Source: Nitrososphaeraceae archaeon (GTDB lineage: Archaea; Thermoproteota; Nitrososphaeria; Nitrososphaerales; Nitrososphaeraceae). From it: a DNA stretch of 16,108 bases. The notes below the pieces were generated by a model, which was not told where the DNA came from, made no database searches, and was given only the letters and a program-made list of their open reading frames with translations. Shown in pieces: positions 8,290-15,707 of the stretch. Location of the stretch: the NCBI GenBank assembly GCA_025936955.1, contig JAICSL010000010.1, positions 1-16,108 on the forward strand. Direction: 5' to 3'. Made by a program: the position numbers and the translations under genes. Numbering within the stretch: position 1 is the first letter of the stretch; each line of letters opens with the position of its first letter.

Positions 8290-8429
8290 TGGGTGACGTT
8301 ATATCTGGTACTATCACCTTAAAGTTAGCTGTTATCCCAAAAATAGAAAAATCATGGAGGCTTCATTCAAATTTCATCTTATACATCATCGATTTTCAGA
8401 ACTTTACAATCGTTTCACTTATAAGATAA
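8289..8429 (+). CDS. Possible 46-aa ORF coupled to EF-2 by a TAATG overlap
   Basis: The ATG at 8289 uses the last base of the EF-2 stop codon and has a GGAG sequence just before it, the usual arrangement of translational coupling. It encodes 46 residues (MGDVISGTITLKLAV... to ...IVSLIR), with no cysteine, no clear membrane segment and no motif I know. Its 3' end covers the TATA-like box of mpgS, so if it is real the EF-2 transcript would run to the mpgS promoter. It could equally be a chance open frame in a 159-nt spacer. Conservation of the start overlap in relatives would decide. Confidence 0.25.
   Translation: MGDVISGTITLKLAVIPKIEKSWRLHSNFILYIIDFQNFTIVSLIR
8418..8425 (+). promoter_or_regulatory. 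TATA-like box of mpgS
   Basis: CTTATAAG centred about 28 bp before the ATG at 8449. It supports that ATG over the upstream in-frame GTG at 8431, which would lie only about 10 bp from the box and so outside a normal transcript. Confidence 0.5.
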
Positions 8430-8448
8430 GGTGTCATTTTTAATCCAA

Positions 8449-9633
8449 ATGCAGCTAGACGTGCCAAGATACACAGAGCGGTTTGGAGCTATAAGCCTTC
8501 ACGGAGTCCAAAGAGTGTATGAATTGGATTCTGGATTCATTGACGCCAATTCGGCATCAGAAGCTCTCAGACGTATTGGGAACGAACAGATCTTTCAAAT
8601 TGAAAGAAAAATGGCCATCGTCATTCCTATAAAAGGTGAACGCCTAAAGCTGTTGGAAGGAGTTTTGAGTGGTATTCCTCATGATTGTCTAACGATCATT
8701 GTGTCTAATAGTCCTAGACAACCAGTAGATAGATACAAATTAGAGAAAGACTCCTTAGAGCAATTCAATAGATTTGTAGGTAAAAGTTCGCTAATATTGC
8801 ACCAAAAAGACCCGGGGTTATCTGATGCGTTAAGAGAGATCGGATATATGAGCATTTTCGATTCTGATGGTATGGTCAGAAACGGGAAGGCAGAGGGTAT
8901 GATGGTAGGAATGCTGCTCGCAAAGATGGCAGGAAAAGAATATGTTGGATTTATAGATGCAGACAATTATGTACCTGGAGCGGTTAACGAATATGTAAAA
9001 ATATTTGCCTCAGGCATAGCCATGTCTAACACGCCATATACGATGGTTCGTGTTTCTTGGATTTATAAACCAAAAGTATCAGAGAGTGGTCTATATTTCT
9101 CTAAATGGGGAAGAGTCTCAGAAATAACAAATCAATATCTTAATTCGATGGTGTCTTATTATACAGGGTTTGAAACTGAAGTCATGCGAACCGGAAATTC
9201 TGGTGAGCATTGTATTTCTATGAAATTAGCAGAGCTTTTGACTTATTCTTCAGGTTTCTCGGTGGAGCCATATGAAATAGTAAATGTATTGGAAGAATTT
9301 GGAGGAATCATACCAACAGAAAATCAAGAAGCGATGGATAAGGGAATAGAGATAATGCAGGTAGAGACTCGGAACCCTCATTTTCATGAGGAGAAAGGTG
9401 ATGTACACTTGAAAGAAATGTTCAACGGATCTCTTGGTTGTATTTATCATAGCAAAATTTGTCCTCCCAAACTCCGAGAAAAGATTATCGAAGAGCTGCG
9501 AGGAAAAAATGTAATTGATGAAGGACAAATTCCTGATCTATTACAGAAAATTTCTCCCTTCAAAAATATAGAAATATCACAATTTTCAAAAATTCTTCAT
9601 AGTCGAGCGACTAGTTTTGCCTATTCTGGATAA
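8449..9633 (+). CDS. mpgS: Mannosyl-3-phosphoglycerate synthase
   Basis: Family GT55 glycosyltransferase that transfers mannose from GDP-mannose to 3-phosphoglycerate, the first step to the compatible solute mannosylglycerate. The 394-aa protein has the family landmarks in order: N-terminal MQLDVPRYTERFGAI, KMAIVIPIKGE (nucleotide-binding strand), IIVSNSPRQP, HQKDPGLSDAL, the metal-binding region FIDADNYVPGAVNEYV (acidic motif near residues 170-172), PKVSESGLYFSKWGRVSEITN, RTGNSGEHC and NPHFHEEKG. Alignment with remembered Pyrococcus MpgS (which starts MLLEAP.Y.E.FG) and the TATA spacing both place the start at ATG 8449. The phosphatase MpgP, which completes the pathway, is neither fused nor adjacent. 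Confidence 0.94.
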   Translation: MQLDVPRYTERFGAISLHGVQRVYELDSGFIDANSASEALRRIGNEQIFQIERKMAIVIPIKGERLKLLEGVLSGIPHDCLTIIVSNSPRQPVDRYKLEKDSLEQFNRFVGKSSLILHQKDPGLSDALREIGYMSIFDSDGMVRNGKAEGMMVGMLLAKMAGKEYVGFIDADNYVPGAVNEYVKIFASGIAMSNTPYTMVRVSWIYKPKVSESGLYFSKWGRVSEITNQYLNSMVSYYTGFETEVMRTGNSGEHCISMKLAELLTYSSGFSVEPYEIVNVLEEFGGIIPTENQEAMDKGIEIMQVETRNPHFHEEKGDVHLKEMFNGSLGCIYHSKICPPKLREKIIEELRGKNVIDEGQIPDLLQKISPFKNIEISQFSKILHSRATSFAYSG

Positions 9634-9930
9634 TAGATGAGTCCTATTATACATATTGACTAGAATCCAGTTATTTTATTGAGAATATTTGAGATATGGA
9701 GCTGCAGCTGTTATTAAGAAATACATTTTTTGTTAAAAAGAGCATAGGTTGGCTGCAATTGGTTACAAATCGACCCTAGGATCCATTACATATATCGAAT
9801 ATTATAGAATTTATAAGGAATTTATATTGTAAAAACACTTTTAAAGTATTGTAGCTATTTATATAACAATGAAGTCGTTAATTGTCCGCGCCATTTAAGG
9901 TTGTCCCATAAAAATTGGAGTATATAAAAT
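9634..9930. other. Intergenic spacer between mpgS and asparagine synthase
   Basis: AT-rich 297-nt spacer. It holds TATA-like stretches at 9856-9867 and 9893-9898 that could serve asnB, and a 27-codon open frame from ATG 9696 that resembles nothing known. No tRNA or clear hairpin was found. Confidence 0.5.
9893..9898 (+). promoter_or_regulatory. Candidate TATA box of asnB
   Basis: ATTTAA centred about 35 bp before ATG 9931. A second candidate, TATTTATATAAC at 9856-9867, would give a leader of about 40 nt containing GGAG at 9917-9920, 10 nt before the ATG. The two cannot be separated from sequence alone. Confidence 0.3.
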
Positions 9931-11622
9931 ATGTGTGGTATAGCTGGTATATTAAGTAAAAATAATCAAAATATTGTGCCTCTCATTGAAACTATGCTTT
10001 CCTCTATGACAACACGTGGTCCTGATGGTGCTGGAATAGCATGCGATAATGAGATCTTACAATCGAAATCTCTTTCAGATTTGGAATTTTGCAAACTCTC
10101 TGGAAGTACTGCTTTGGGACATTTACGACTTGCTATTGTAGGTGGTACTTGTGGACAGCAGCCATTCAAGAGCTGTGATGGAAGGTTGACTATTGAACAT
10201 AATGGTGAAATCTATAATTACAAAAAGATCCGAAGAAGATTGGTTAATAGTCATAAATTCCTGTCCGAAACAGATAGCGAAGTTATAGTCCATCTATTAG
10301 AAGAAAATTTTCGAAAAGAAAATGACCTGCTTTATGCCATCAGAAGAACCGTTTCAGAACTAGATGGAGTTTATGTCATCGTCATTAAGGTCGAAGATAC
10401 TGGACATATAGCCTTGGTTAGAGATCCTATGGGAGTTCGACAGATTTATTATGGTGAAACTAACAAAATGGTTGCCTTTGCTTCCGAAAGAAAAGCATTA
10501 TGGAAAGTAGGAATAAAGGAGCCTTTAAGACGTGTTTTACCAGGACATTGTGTGATTATCGCAGAAAGCTCGGTTCGAGATTTTGAGATTGCTAATAATA
10601 TATTGAAATCTACAAAAATAAAATACAAAACAATGCATTCAGCCGTATCTGCTTACAAAAAAGCACTAGTTTCCTCTATGAAAAAACGCACCCAAGATTT
10701 AGATAGAATTGGAATAATTTTCTCTGGCGGAATTGATAGTGTAGTTATTGCTTGGTTAGCGAAACAAATGGTCAAAGAGGTTATATGCTACACTGGTGGA
10801 ATTCAAGGCTCAAGTGACATAGATTTTGCCAGACGGATAGCTAGGAGACTTGACCTCAAACTAAGGGTTAATGAGTTGACTTGTAATGAAGTCGAACAAA
10901 TGATCCCCTCTGTTATGGATATAATCGAAGATACCAATGCTGGACAGGTAGAAGTAGCAATTCCTGTGTATGCTGCAGTGAAGTTAGCACATGATGATAA
11001 TATGAAGGTGATGTTTTCCGGACAGGGGGCCGATGAGCTTTTTGGTGGGTATTCGTGGTATACTAAGGTAGTTCAAAAGGAGGGATACGAAAAATTACGT
11101 GAACATATGACTCAAGATTTGCAGTTACTTTACAAAGAAACACTTGAAAGAGAAGATAAAATAACTATGGCACACAGTGTAGAAATGCGCGAACCATTTC
11201 TTGACATGAAAGTAATCCAAACTTCTATGCAGATAGATCTAAAACTAAATGTCAAAAAGGAAAATGATTTATTTGGCAAACATGTTCATAGAAGAGTCGC
11301 TCAGCAACTTGGTATTCCAAGAAATATAGCATATCGAATAAAAGAAGCAGCACAACACGGATCAGGCATGCATAACGTATTTGATGAAATTGCGCGAAAT
11401 CGTGGTTTTGATGAAAACGCCGTTTCAAGACAATATCTAGATGTCATTGCGTCATACGAAAAAATAGGTAGCTCTCAGAGATACGGATATCTTTTCGAGA
11501 ACGAAAAAATGTGGATAGCAGAAGCTCACGTACAGATGTATTTAGATAGCGTCTCCAAAAGATTACCCAGATTTGAACAAAATATGGTAGCAAAGCAAAA
11601 AAGAGAGAAAAGACTGTTATAA
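9931..11622 (+). CDS. asnB: Asparagine synthase (glutamine-hydrolysing)
   Basis: ATP-dependent amidation of aspartate with glutamine as ammonia donor. The N-terminal class II glutaminase domain begins MCGIAGIL, with Cys2 exposed as nucleophile once Met is removed, which fixes the start at 9931. Further glutaminase residues are RGPDG (29-33), HLRLAIVGG and EHNGEIYNY (89-97). The synthetase domain carries the PP-loop SGGIDS (265-270) and GQGADELFGGY (364-374), then MREPFLD. At 563 aa it is near the usual length and no key motif is missing. Some AsnB relatives amidate other substrates, but the intact motifs and lack of a biosynthetic neighbourhood favour housekeeping asparagine synthesis. A T-rich run at 11623-11627 directly after the stop may end transcription. 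Confidence 0.92.
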   Translation: MCGIAGILSKNNQNIVPLIETMLSSMTTRGPDGAGIACDNEILQSKSLSDLEFCKLSGSTALGHLRLAIVGGTCGQQPFKSCDGRLTIEHNGEIYNYKKIRRRLVNSHKFLSETDSEVIVHLLEENFRKENDLLYAIRRTVSELDGVYVIVIKVEDTGHIALVRDPMGVRQIYYGETNKMVAFASERKALWKVGIKEPLRRVLPGHCVIIAESSVRDFEIANNILKSTKIKYKTMHSAVSAYKKALVSSMKKRTQDLDRIGIIFSGGIDSVVIAWLAKQMVKEVICYTGGIQGSSDIDFARRIARRLDLKLRVNELTCNEVEQMIPSVMDIIEDTNAGQVEVAIPVYAAVKLAHDDNMKVMFSGQGADELFGGYSWYTKVVQKEGYEKLREHMTQDLQLLYKETLEREDKITMAHSVEMREPFLDMKVIQTSMQIDLKLNVKKENDLFGKHVHRRVAQQLGIPRNIAYRIKEAAQHGSGMHNVFDEIARNRGFDENAVSRQYLDVIASYEKIGSSQRYGYLFENEKMWIAEAHVQMYLDSVSKRLPRFEQNMVAKQKREKRLL

Positions 11623-11989
11623 TTTTTGGCTACAACTACAGGTCAAAATAGGCATTGATAGACATACGATAGTTTTACCTGCTCTGATATATTGGAAAAT
11701 TATTCACTCATATATAGTAACTTGATAACAGAATAGCTAAAATCGAAATTGTAAGAATAATTGGCCTTGTAATTACGTTGGCGGTACGGCCGAAGCTCGA
11801 TTTATGATCTTAATCAACGAATAATATGAGCAACCATAATCTAATATTTCATTAAACAGCTTGTTTGGTTTTTCGAATATTACTAAAAAAATATTATAGC
11901 CACGCAAACAGTCTAATAAACAAATTTAAACTAATGCACTACAATTACCGTAAATCCTTAATTCTTAGCTAACCTATTATCAGGTATCG
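11623..11989. other. Intergenic spacer between asnB and the DUF151 gene
   Basis: AT-rich 367-nt spacer. Visible items are a short GGCC...GGCC imperfect hairpin in a local GC-rich patch around 11761-11790, an A7 run near 11884-11890, and a TATA-like AATTTAAA at 11923-11930 about 64 bp before the next start, which would give a leader of about 35 nt. Open frames are short, and I see no RNA gene that I can name. Confidence 0.45.
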
Positions 11990-12421
11990 ATGCCTAAGAA
12001 TTTACCTGAAGATGAAGACGAATATATTCACGCAAAAATAAGTTATGTGGGTTTTGCTGATCAGTTAGGACTGGAAGGCATTGTAATTCTAAAGGCATTT
12101 GATGGTAAAGAATTTCCTATGCGGGCGTTTTCTGGTGAAGTTGCTAGACACATCTGGCGTTTTCAGGAAGGAGACAAAAATACGATACCTACGATTTATA
12201 ATTTGGTGGAGGAGATAGCAGTTTTACAGGACTTGCTTCTTATGGAAATAAGAATCTATCAAAGCGGATCTGTTCTTCGGGCTAACTTATATTTTAAGGG
12301 CCGGACAGAATCTTTAATCTTGCGAAACTATCGAGCTTCAGATTCTATTGCTCTAGCAGTTTATTACGATATTCCAATAAAAGTTAGAAAGAATTTGTTT
12401 CAGGAAGCAATAAAGCAGTAA
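11990..12421 (+). CDS. DUF151 / bifunctional nuclease (BFN) family protein
   Basis: A 143-aa protein ending in the BFN signature: VLRANLYFKG then LRNYRASDSIALAVYYDIPIKVRKNLFQEA (about 96-140), matching the family pattern of a conserved Ser-Asp-(Ala/Ser)-Ile-Ala-Leu-Ala helix followed by P-I-x-V. The N-terminal half (HAKISYVGFADQLGLEGIVILKAFDGKEFPM) has the usual antiparallel beta-strand start. Plant members were reported to have DNase and RNase activity; the archaeal function is not established, and some relatives are described only as DUF151. There is no signal peptide or membrane segment, so it should be cytoplasmic. Its stop lies 3 nt from the stop of the convergent PurP-family gene. Confidence 0.8.
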   Translation: MPKNLPEDEDEYIHAKISYVGFADQLGLEGIVILKAFDGKEFPMRAFSGEVARHIWRFQEGDKNTIPTIYNLVEEIAVLQDLLLMEIRIYQSGSVLRANLYFKGRTESLILRNYRASDSIALAVYYDIPIKVRKNLFQEAIKQ

Positions 12422-12424
12422 GAT

Positions 12425-13522
12425 CTAGGTTATGATCTCAGAAAGTCTGTTATCTTCTATTGCCTTCTTGACTTCGATAGCAATCCTGCGACCAACGCCC
12501 ATTGGATGTCCATGATAATACTTTGCATAAGGATTTGTTAAAGCCAAAATCGGATTGCCGGGAACTCTTAGTGATATATCATAAACTATTATTTCCAGAT
12601 CTGACGTAACGATACTTTGTAAACACACAGGTCCTATTATCCCTGGAGGAAATTCACTTCTAACATGCTCTACAAATCTATCGCCTATTTCAAATACTTT
12701 TTCAAGCATAGATTCTCGTATACTTGCCGAAGTGTGTCCAATCTCGATATTTCTTATATCAATGTCCAGTCCAATTTGTTCCTTGGCAGGCAAGGAAACA
12801 AAGTCATGAATATTAGTTTGTAGTCTTCTATCTATTCCTAGAAATTCTGTCTCCTTGGTCAAAGGAGAATAAAAGAAATTAAAATTAAAATAGGTTCCAA
12901 CAATATATTCTTCGATGGTAGCAGATTCAAGATCTTCCTCGTTAATGATTCCCTGTTCAATCTTCGACTTCGATTTCTTAAGGTAATCATCATATGAAGA
13001 GACAATAAAAAAAGCTCGCTCTAATTTTCGTCTTGCATCAGGTACCTTAATTATAGCCAGACCGACGATGTCATCTGGTTTCCTGTATATCATTGGATGT
13101 CTGACATTAGATTTTTCCATCAGGTAATATTGATTTCTTTCTACGGTTCGTTCCTCAGCTCTTAGAAGATATCTGTTTCCAAAAATAGGAACCACTAGTT
13201 TATTTTCAATATTTTCATATCCCAAGTAAGCAGTAAGTGCTCTGTTAGCTATCATTATTGTATTTACTTGTCTCAATTTTTCTTGATTTTCACTATTCAG
13301 GATATCACTAAAATTATCAACTAAAATAATTTCGTCTACTAAGCGTTTAAAGCGCTGATAAGTCCGTTCTCGACCTTTCTGACATATACAAAGCGTCCTA
13401 AAGTTTTCATCTTTGGCGCCATCCATGATTTCTAGTGCAGAATGACTCCCTATAGTGCCTATAGTAATATTTTCCAGATTATATTGTTTGCCGAGCAACT
13501 TCCTGTCATTATAGGTTATCAT
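12425..13522 (-). CDS. PurP-family (ATP-grasp) protein with diverged active-site motifs
   Basis: The backbone is that of PurP, the archaeal formate- and ATP-dependent enzyme that makes FAICAR from AICAR: TIGSHSALEIMDGAKDENF (23-41), GRERTYQRF, DEIILVDNFSDI, VVPIFGNRYLLRAEE, IEEYIVGTYFNFNFFYSP, LGIDRR, RESMLEKVFEIGDRFVEH and PPGIIGPVCLQS. The 365-aa length is normal. Three regions depart from canonical PurP as I remember it from Methanocaldococcus: PHGSF is ANRAL (92-96); the glycine-rich GARGGRGYF loop is DARRKLERAFF (162-172); and FEMSARVDGGTN near the C-terminus is YDISLRVPGNP (314-324), which disturbs the Glu and Asn expected to bind Mg-ATP. It may be a PurP paralogue with altered chemistry or no catalysis rather than the purine enzyme. 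A minus-strand TATA-like box lies about 26 bp before the ATG. Confidence 0.8.
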   Translation of the reverse strand: MITYNDRKLLGKQYNLENITIGTIGSHSALEIMDGAKDENFRTLCICQKGRERTYQRFKRLVDEIILVDNFSDILNSENQEKLRQVNTIMIANRALTAYLGYENIENKLVVPIFGNRYLLRAEERTVERNQYYLMEKSNVRHPMIYRKPDDIVGLAIIKVPDARRKLERAFFIVSSYDDYLKKSKSKIEQGIINEEDLESATIEEYIVGTYFNFNFFYSPLTKETEFLGIDRRLQTNIHDFVSLPAKEQIGLDIDIRNIEIGHTSASIRESMLEKVFEIGDRFVEHVRSEFPPGIIGPVCLQSIVTSDLEIIVYDISLRVPGNPILALTNPYAKYYHGHPMGVGRRIAIEVKKAIEDNRLSEIIT

Positions 13523-13544
13523 TAATAATTTTGCACTTTATACT

Positions 13545-13552
13545 AAATATAG
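13545..13552 (-). promoter_or_regulatory. TATA-like box of the PurP-family gene
   Basis: Minus strand reads cTATATTTAg, centred about 26 bp before ATG 13522. The short gap to tatA (49 nt between ATG 13522 and the tatA stop) means readthrough from the tat genes on the same strand is also possible. Confidence 0.4.
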
Positions 13553-13571
13553 GATGTAATATTAGGTAATC

Positions 13572-13898
13572 TTAACCTCTATTTCTAGTATTGTTAATTT
13601 CTGTTTCTATAGCCATCCTCAATTCTTCGTCATTCTTATTTGTATAGTCAATACCCAGAGTGTCAGCTATTGCTTCGAGTTTTTCTCTTCCAACTTTCGT
13701 ATCCTGAATCTTGGCTTCTTGGATCTCTTTTCTTGCTTCAATTTTTGCTTTCTCAAACTCTGTAGTAGCTTTACCAAAGGATCTTGCAAGTTCGGGAATT
13801 TTCTTTGCTCCAAAAAAAAGTACGACGATGATTAGTACTATAAATACCCATTCAAAACCATTAACAATCCCCATTATGAGGCTCGTTAAACCAGACAT
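13572..13898 (-). CDS. tatA: Sec-independent translocase subunit TatA
   Basis: Pore-forming subunit of the twin-arginine system that exports folded proteins. The 108-aa protein has one N-terminal membrane helix (about 14-29, FEWVFIVLIIVVLFF), the conserved Phe-Gly hinge at 29-30, and the amphipathic helix AKKIPELARSFGKATTEFEKAKIEA (31-55). The charged C-terminal tail is longer than in many bacterial TatA proteins and is probably partly helical. The residue before the hinge and the basic LARSFGKA sequence fit TatA better than TatB, which archaea generally lack. It follows tatC by 45 nt on the same strand and is probably co-transcribed with it. Confidence 0.93.
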   Translation of the reverse strand: MSGLTSLIMGIVNGFEWVFIVLIIVVLFFGAKKIPELARSFGKATTEFEKAKIEARKEIQEAKIQDTKVGREKLEAIADTLGIDYTNKNDEELRMAIETEINNTRNRG

Positions 13899-13943
13899 GC
13901 TAGGAGACAGTAGCCACTTTAGTGATTTAAGTGTTGATTTATT

Positions 13944-14726
13944 TTACTTTCTTCTGTGCTTTCTTTCTATTATTATCATTCCTAAAACATATAAGCCCAT
14001 CATCGGACCTGCTACGAACCACATAGTTATTCCGCTTCCGTCTGGAGTTATGATTGCACCAAATATTACTAGTATAAAGGCTGCATATCGAAAGTTTTTT
14101 CGCCAAAACATTGATTCAATTATTCCAGTCATAGAAATTGCATACATGATCAATGGAAGTTCAAATGCAATTCCAAATCCCAAAAAGAATTGCAATATGA
14201 AAGTGATAAAGTCATTAATATTTAGAAATGTTTCCAGTCCTAAAGCCTGACCATATTTATACAGAAAGTTGATGGTGAAAGGTATGACCAAGACATACGA
14301 AAAACTTACACCTATAATAAATAATAACAACGATTGAGCGATAACACTGAAGGATAGGTTCTTAGTGCGTTGTCCAAATGCCGGAGAGATAAAACCTACT
14401 ATTTCTTTGATAACTACCGGCATTGAGCCTATTATCCCTAATAATATTGCCACATAAATTTGTGCAAAAAATGCTTCACCTGGCGTTGTCTGAATTACTT
14501 TCACACTCACTGGCAGCAATGTTTTTTCCATGTACACTGTAAGTTGAACTGCAATATTCTTGATTGGATCTGGCGAAGGATAGAACAGGACTAAACCACC
14601 TATATCAAGCTGTTTAATACCAAAACTTATAGAGAAAACTGTAATGATTACGGTAAAAATAAGTATACGAAAGAGTCGAGACCGCATCTCGCTGATGTGC
14701 TCCGATATCGACATCTCTGTAGACAT
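13944..14726 (-). CDS. tatC: Sec-independent translocase subunit TatC
   Basis: Multi-spanning receptor that binds twin-arginine signal peptides and recruits TatA. The 260-aa protein has the cytoplasmic N-terminal signature SEHISEMRSRLFR (8-20), the conserved TPGEAFFAQI (81-90), SPAFGQRTKN (114-123), the membrane FGIAFELP with the invariant Glu189, and ITPDGSGITMWFVAGPMMGLY (226-246). About six hydrophobic segments are visible. The periplasmic stretch between helices 1 and 2 (about 38-80) is somewhat long. ATG 14726 has a TATA-like box 27 bp upstream; an in-frame ATG four codons later is less well placed. Gene order tatC-tatA makes a two-gene operon. Confidence 0.95.
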   Translation of the reverse strand: MSTEMSISEHISEMRSRLFRILIFTVIITVFSISFGIKQLDIGGLVLFYPSPDPIKNIAVQLTVYMEKTLLPVSVKVIQTTPGEAFFAQIYVAILLGIIGSMPVVIKEIVGFISPAFGQRTKNLSFSVIAQSLLLFIIGVSFSYVLVIPFTINFLYKYGQALGLETFLNINDFITFILQFFLGFGIAFELPLIMYAISMTGIIESMFWRKNFRYAAFILVIFGAIITPDGSGITMWFVAGPMMGLYVLGMIIIERKHRRK

Positions 14727-14748
14727 ACCTCAAAGATAATATTCCAGA

Positions 14749-14757
14749 AATATAATT
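14749..14757 (-). promoter_or_regulatory. TATA-like box of the tatC-tatA operon
   Basis: Minus strand reads AATTATATT, centred about 27 bp before ATG 14726, which fits a leaderless operon transcript. Confidence 0.5.
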
Positions 14758-15042
14758 GTGCTACTCGTCAAGAATATCCTTCATATATTCTCAACGATTA
14801 TTTTAAAGGAATCATAAAGTGGTAAATAAATACTATAAATTGGACTATTCTATCAATAGTAATGTTTATTGTTGTTAATCAATAGGCTGTCATCCTCAAG
14901 AGTACACTTGTTTTAGTGCACTAGACACCAGGACCTAATAAATAAAATGTAGTGTTTTACGTATTCTTTTTGCCATTAATAAGAAGTTGCGTGCAACCCA
15001 AATTGGTTAGTTTATCTCGTTAAAATTTGAATCAAGAACCGG

Positions 15043-15207
15043 TCATGTACATCTTCCTATCTTGCAACAATGAACATTTTTGCTCGTTTTCATCTTTAGA
15101 TGTTTCCATTCATAAAACTCCAGATGCTTAATTGTAAAGCATTTTACCTCATCGAGCTTCTCACCTTGCTTCAAATACAAACTTAGGTTAGAAACCACTA
15201 ACATCAT
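15043..15207 (-). CDS. Possible 54-aa cysteine-containing small protein
   Basis: Not a known family. From ATG 15207 (a second ATG follows at once) it encodes a hydrophobic start (MMLVVSNLSLYLKQGEKLDE) followed by VKCFTIKHLEFYEWKHLK and a C-terminal HCCKIGRCT. The one His and three Cys at the end could bind a metal, but no standard zinc finger is complete. The frame remains open eleven codons upstream of the ATG (YRIAEYPN...) back to a stop, and composition looks protein-like rather than random. A TATA-like AATAAAT on the minus strand lies about 30 bp upstream (near 15235-15245). It may be a small gene or the 3' remnant of a larger decayed one. Confidence 0.33.
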   Translation of the reverse strand: MMLVVSNLSLYLKQGEKLDEVKCFTIKHLEFYEWKHLKMKTSKNVHCCKIGRCT

Positions 15208-15286
15208 ATTTGGGTATTCAGCGATTCTGTAACCGATTTATTGGAGGACGTAAGGATGAGATTAGTACATTCCCTGTTTAGCCGAC

Positions 15287-15312
15287 AGTAAAACCGTTTT
15301 ACTAAAATGGTT
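15287..15312. repeat. Two overlapping, mutually exclusive inverted repeats
   Basis: AGTAAAAC-C-GTTTTACT (15287-15303) is an 8-bp inverted repeat around one base. AACCGTTTT-ACT-AAAATGGTT (15292-15312) is a 9-bp stem allowing one G-T pair. They share the GTTTTACT segment, so an RNA could form only one at a time; as DNA, the first could be an operator. It lies about 80 bp upstream of the 54-aa minus-strand ORF. Confidence 0.4.
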
Positions 15313-15461
15313 CCTGATTTCTAAATATATCTGTCTAGATCAATTAACCAAAATTGAAAATCATTATTCGAGAAATTTTACATTCAGGAGTTTCATTACA
15401 TTTACAATTTCGCACTTCGGGTTATATTACTTTGTATATCCTATTAAATATTTATTTCATA

Positions 15462-15548
15462 GGTGTAGATAGGCCGTTAAAGGGTTGCAATAACAGCAGC
15501 ATTTATGAACAACACAGCTACACTTTACTGCAGTGCCCACTCTACACC
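15462..15548 (+). ncRNA. Possible structured small RNA, 87 nt
   Basis: The ends pair perfectly over 8 bp (GGTGTAGA with TCTACACC). Inside are a 5-bp hairpin with a 7-nt loop (15484-15500, one G-U pair) and a 4-bp hairpin with a 7-nt loop (15521-15535). TATAT at 15435-15439 is 25 bp upstream of the first paired base, the normal TATA-to-start distance. It is not a tRNA: there is no T-loop consensus, no proper anticodon arm and no CCA. An 8-bp inverted repeat at this spacing also occurs by chance in sequence of this size, so the evidence is modest. The strand is assigned from the TATA position only. Confidence 0.22.
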
Positions 15549-15707
15549 GCATATGTTTTAGCCATGATTGAATAAAAGTATTATTGTACTATCAAGTTAT
15601 TTATTATATCACTTTATAGTTCATTATCCAGAATTAACATTCCAGTATAGGATACTAAAAAATATTTGTGATTTTTATTGTGATGGTAACCGAATTTCAC
15701 AGAGAGG

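Noticed and set aside
8431..8448. GTG start for mpgS at 8431
   Set aside because: Only about 10 bp from the TATA-like box, and the six extra residues are absent from the family; ATG 8449 matches the known N-terminus.
9740..9780. tRNA T-arm-like sequence (GGTTACAAATCGACC)
   Set aside because: Loop size and missing acceptor and anticodon arms rule out a tRNA.
15462..15548. tRNA with a long variable arm (87 nt, paired ends)
   Set aside because: No T-loop consensus, no proper D or anticodon arm, no T at position 33, on either strand.
15354..15575. 73-aa plus-strand open frame starting at TTG
   Set aside because: Weak start, no motif, uneven composition typical of AT-rich chance frames, and it overlaps the possible structured RNA.
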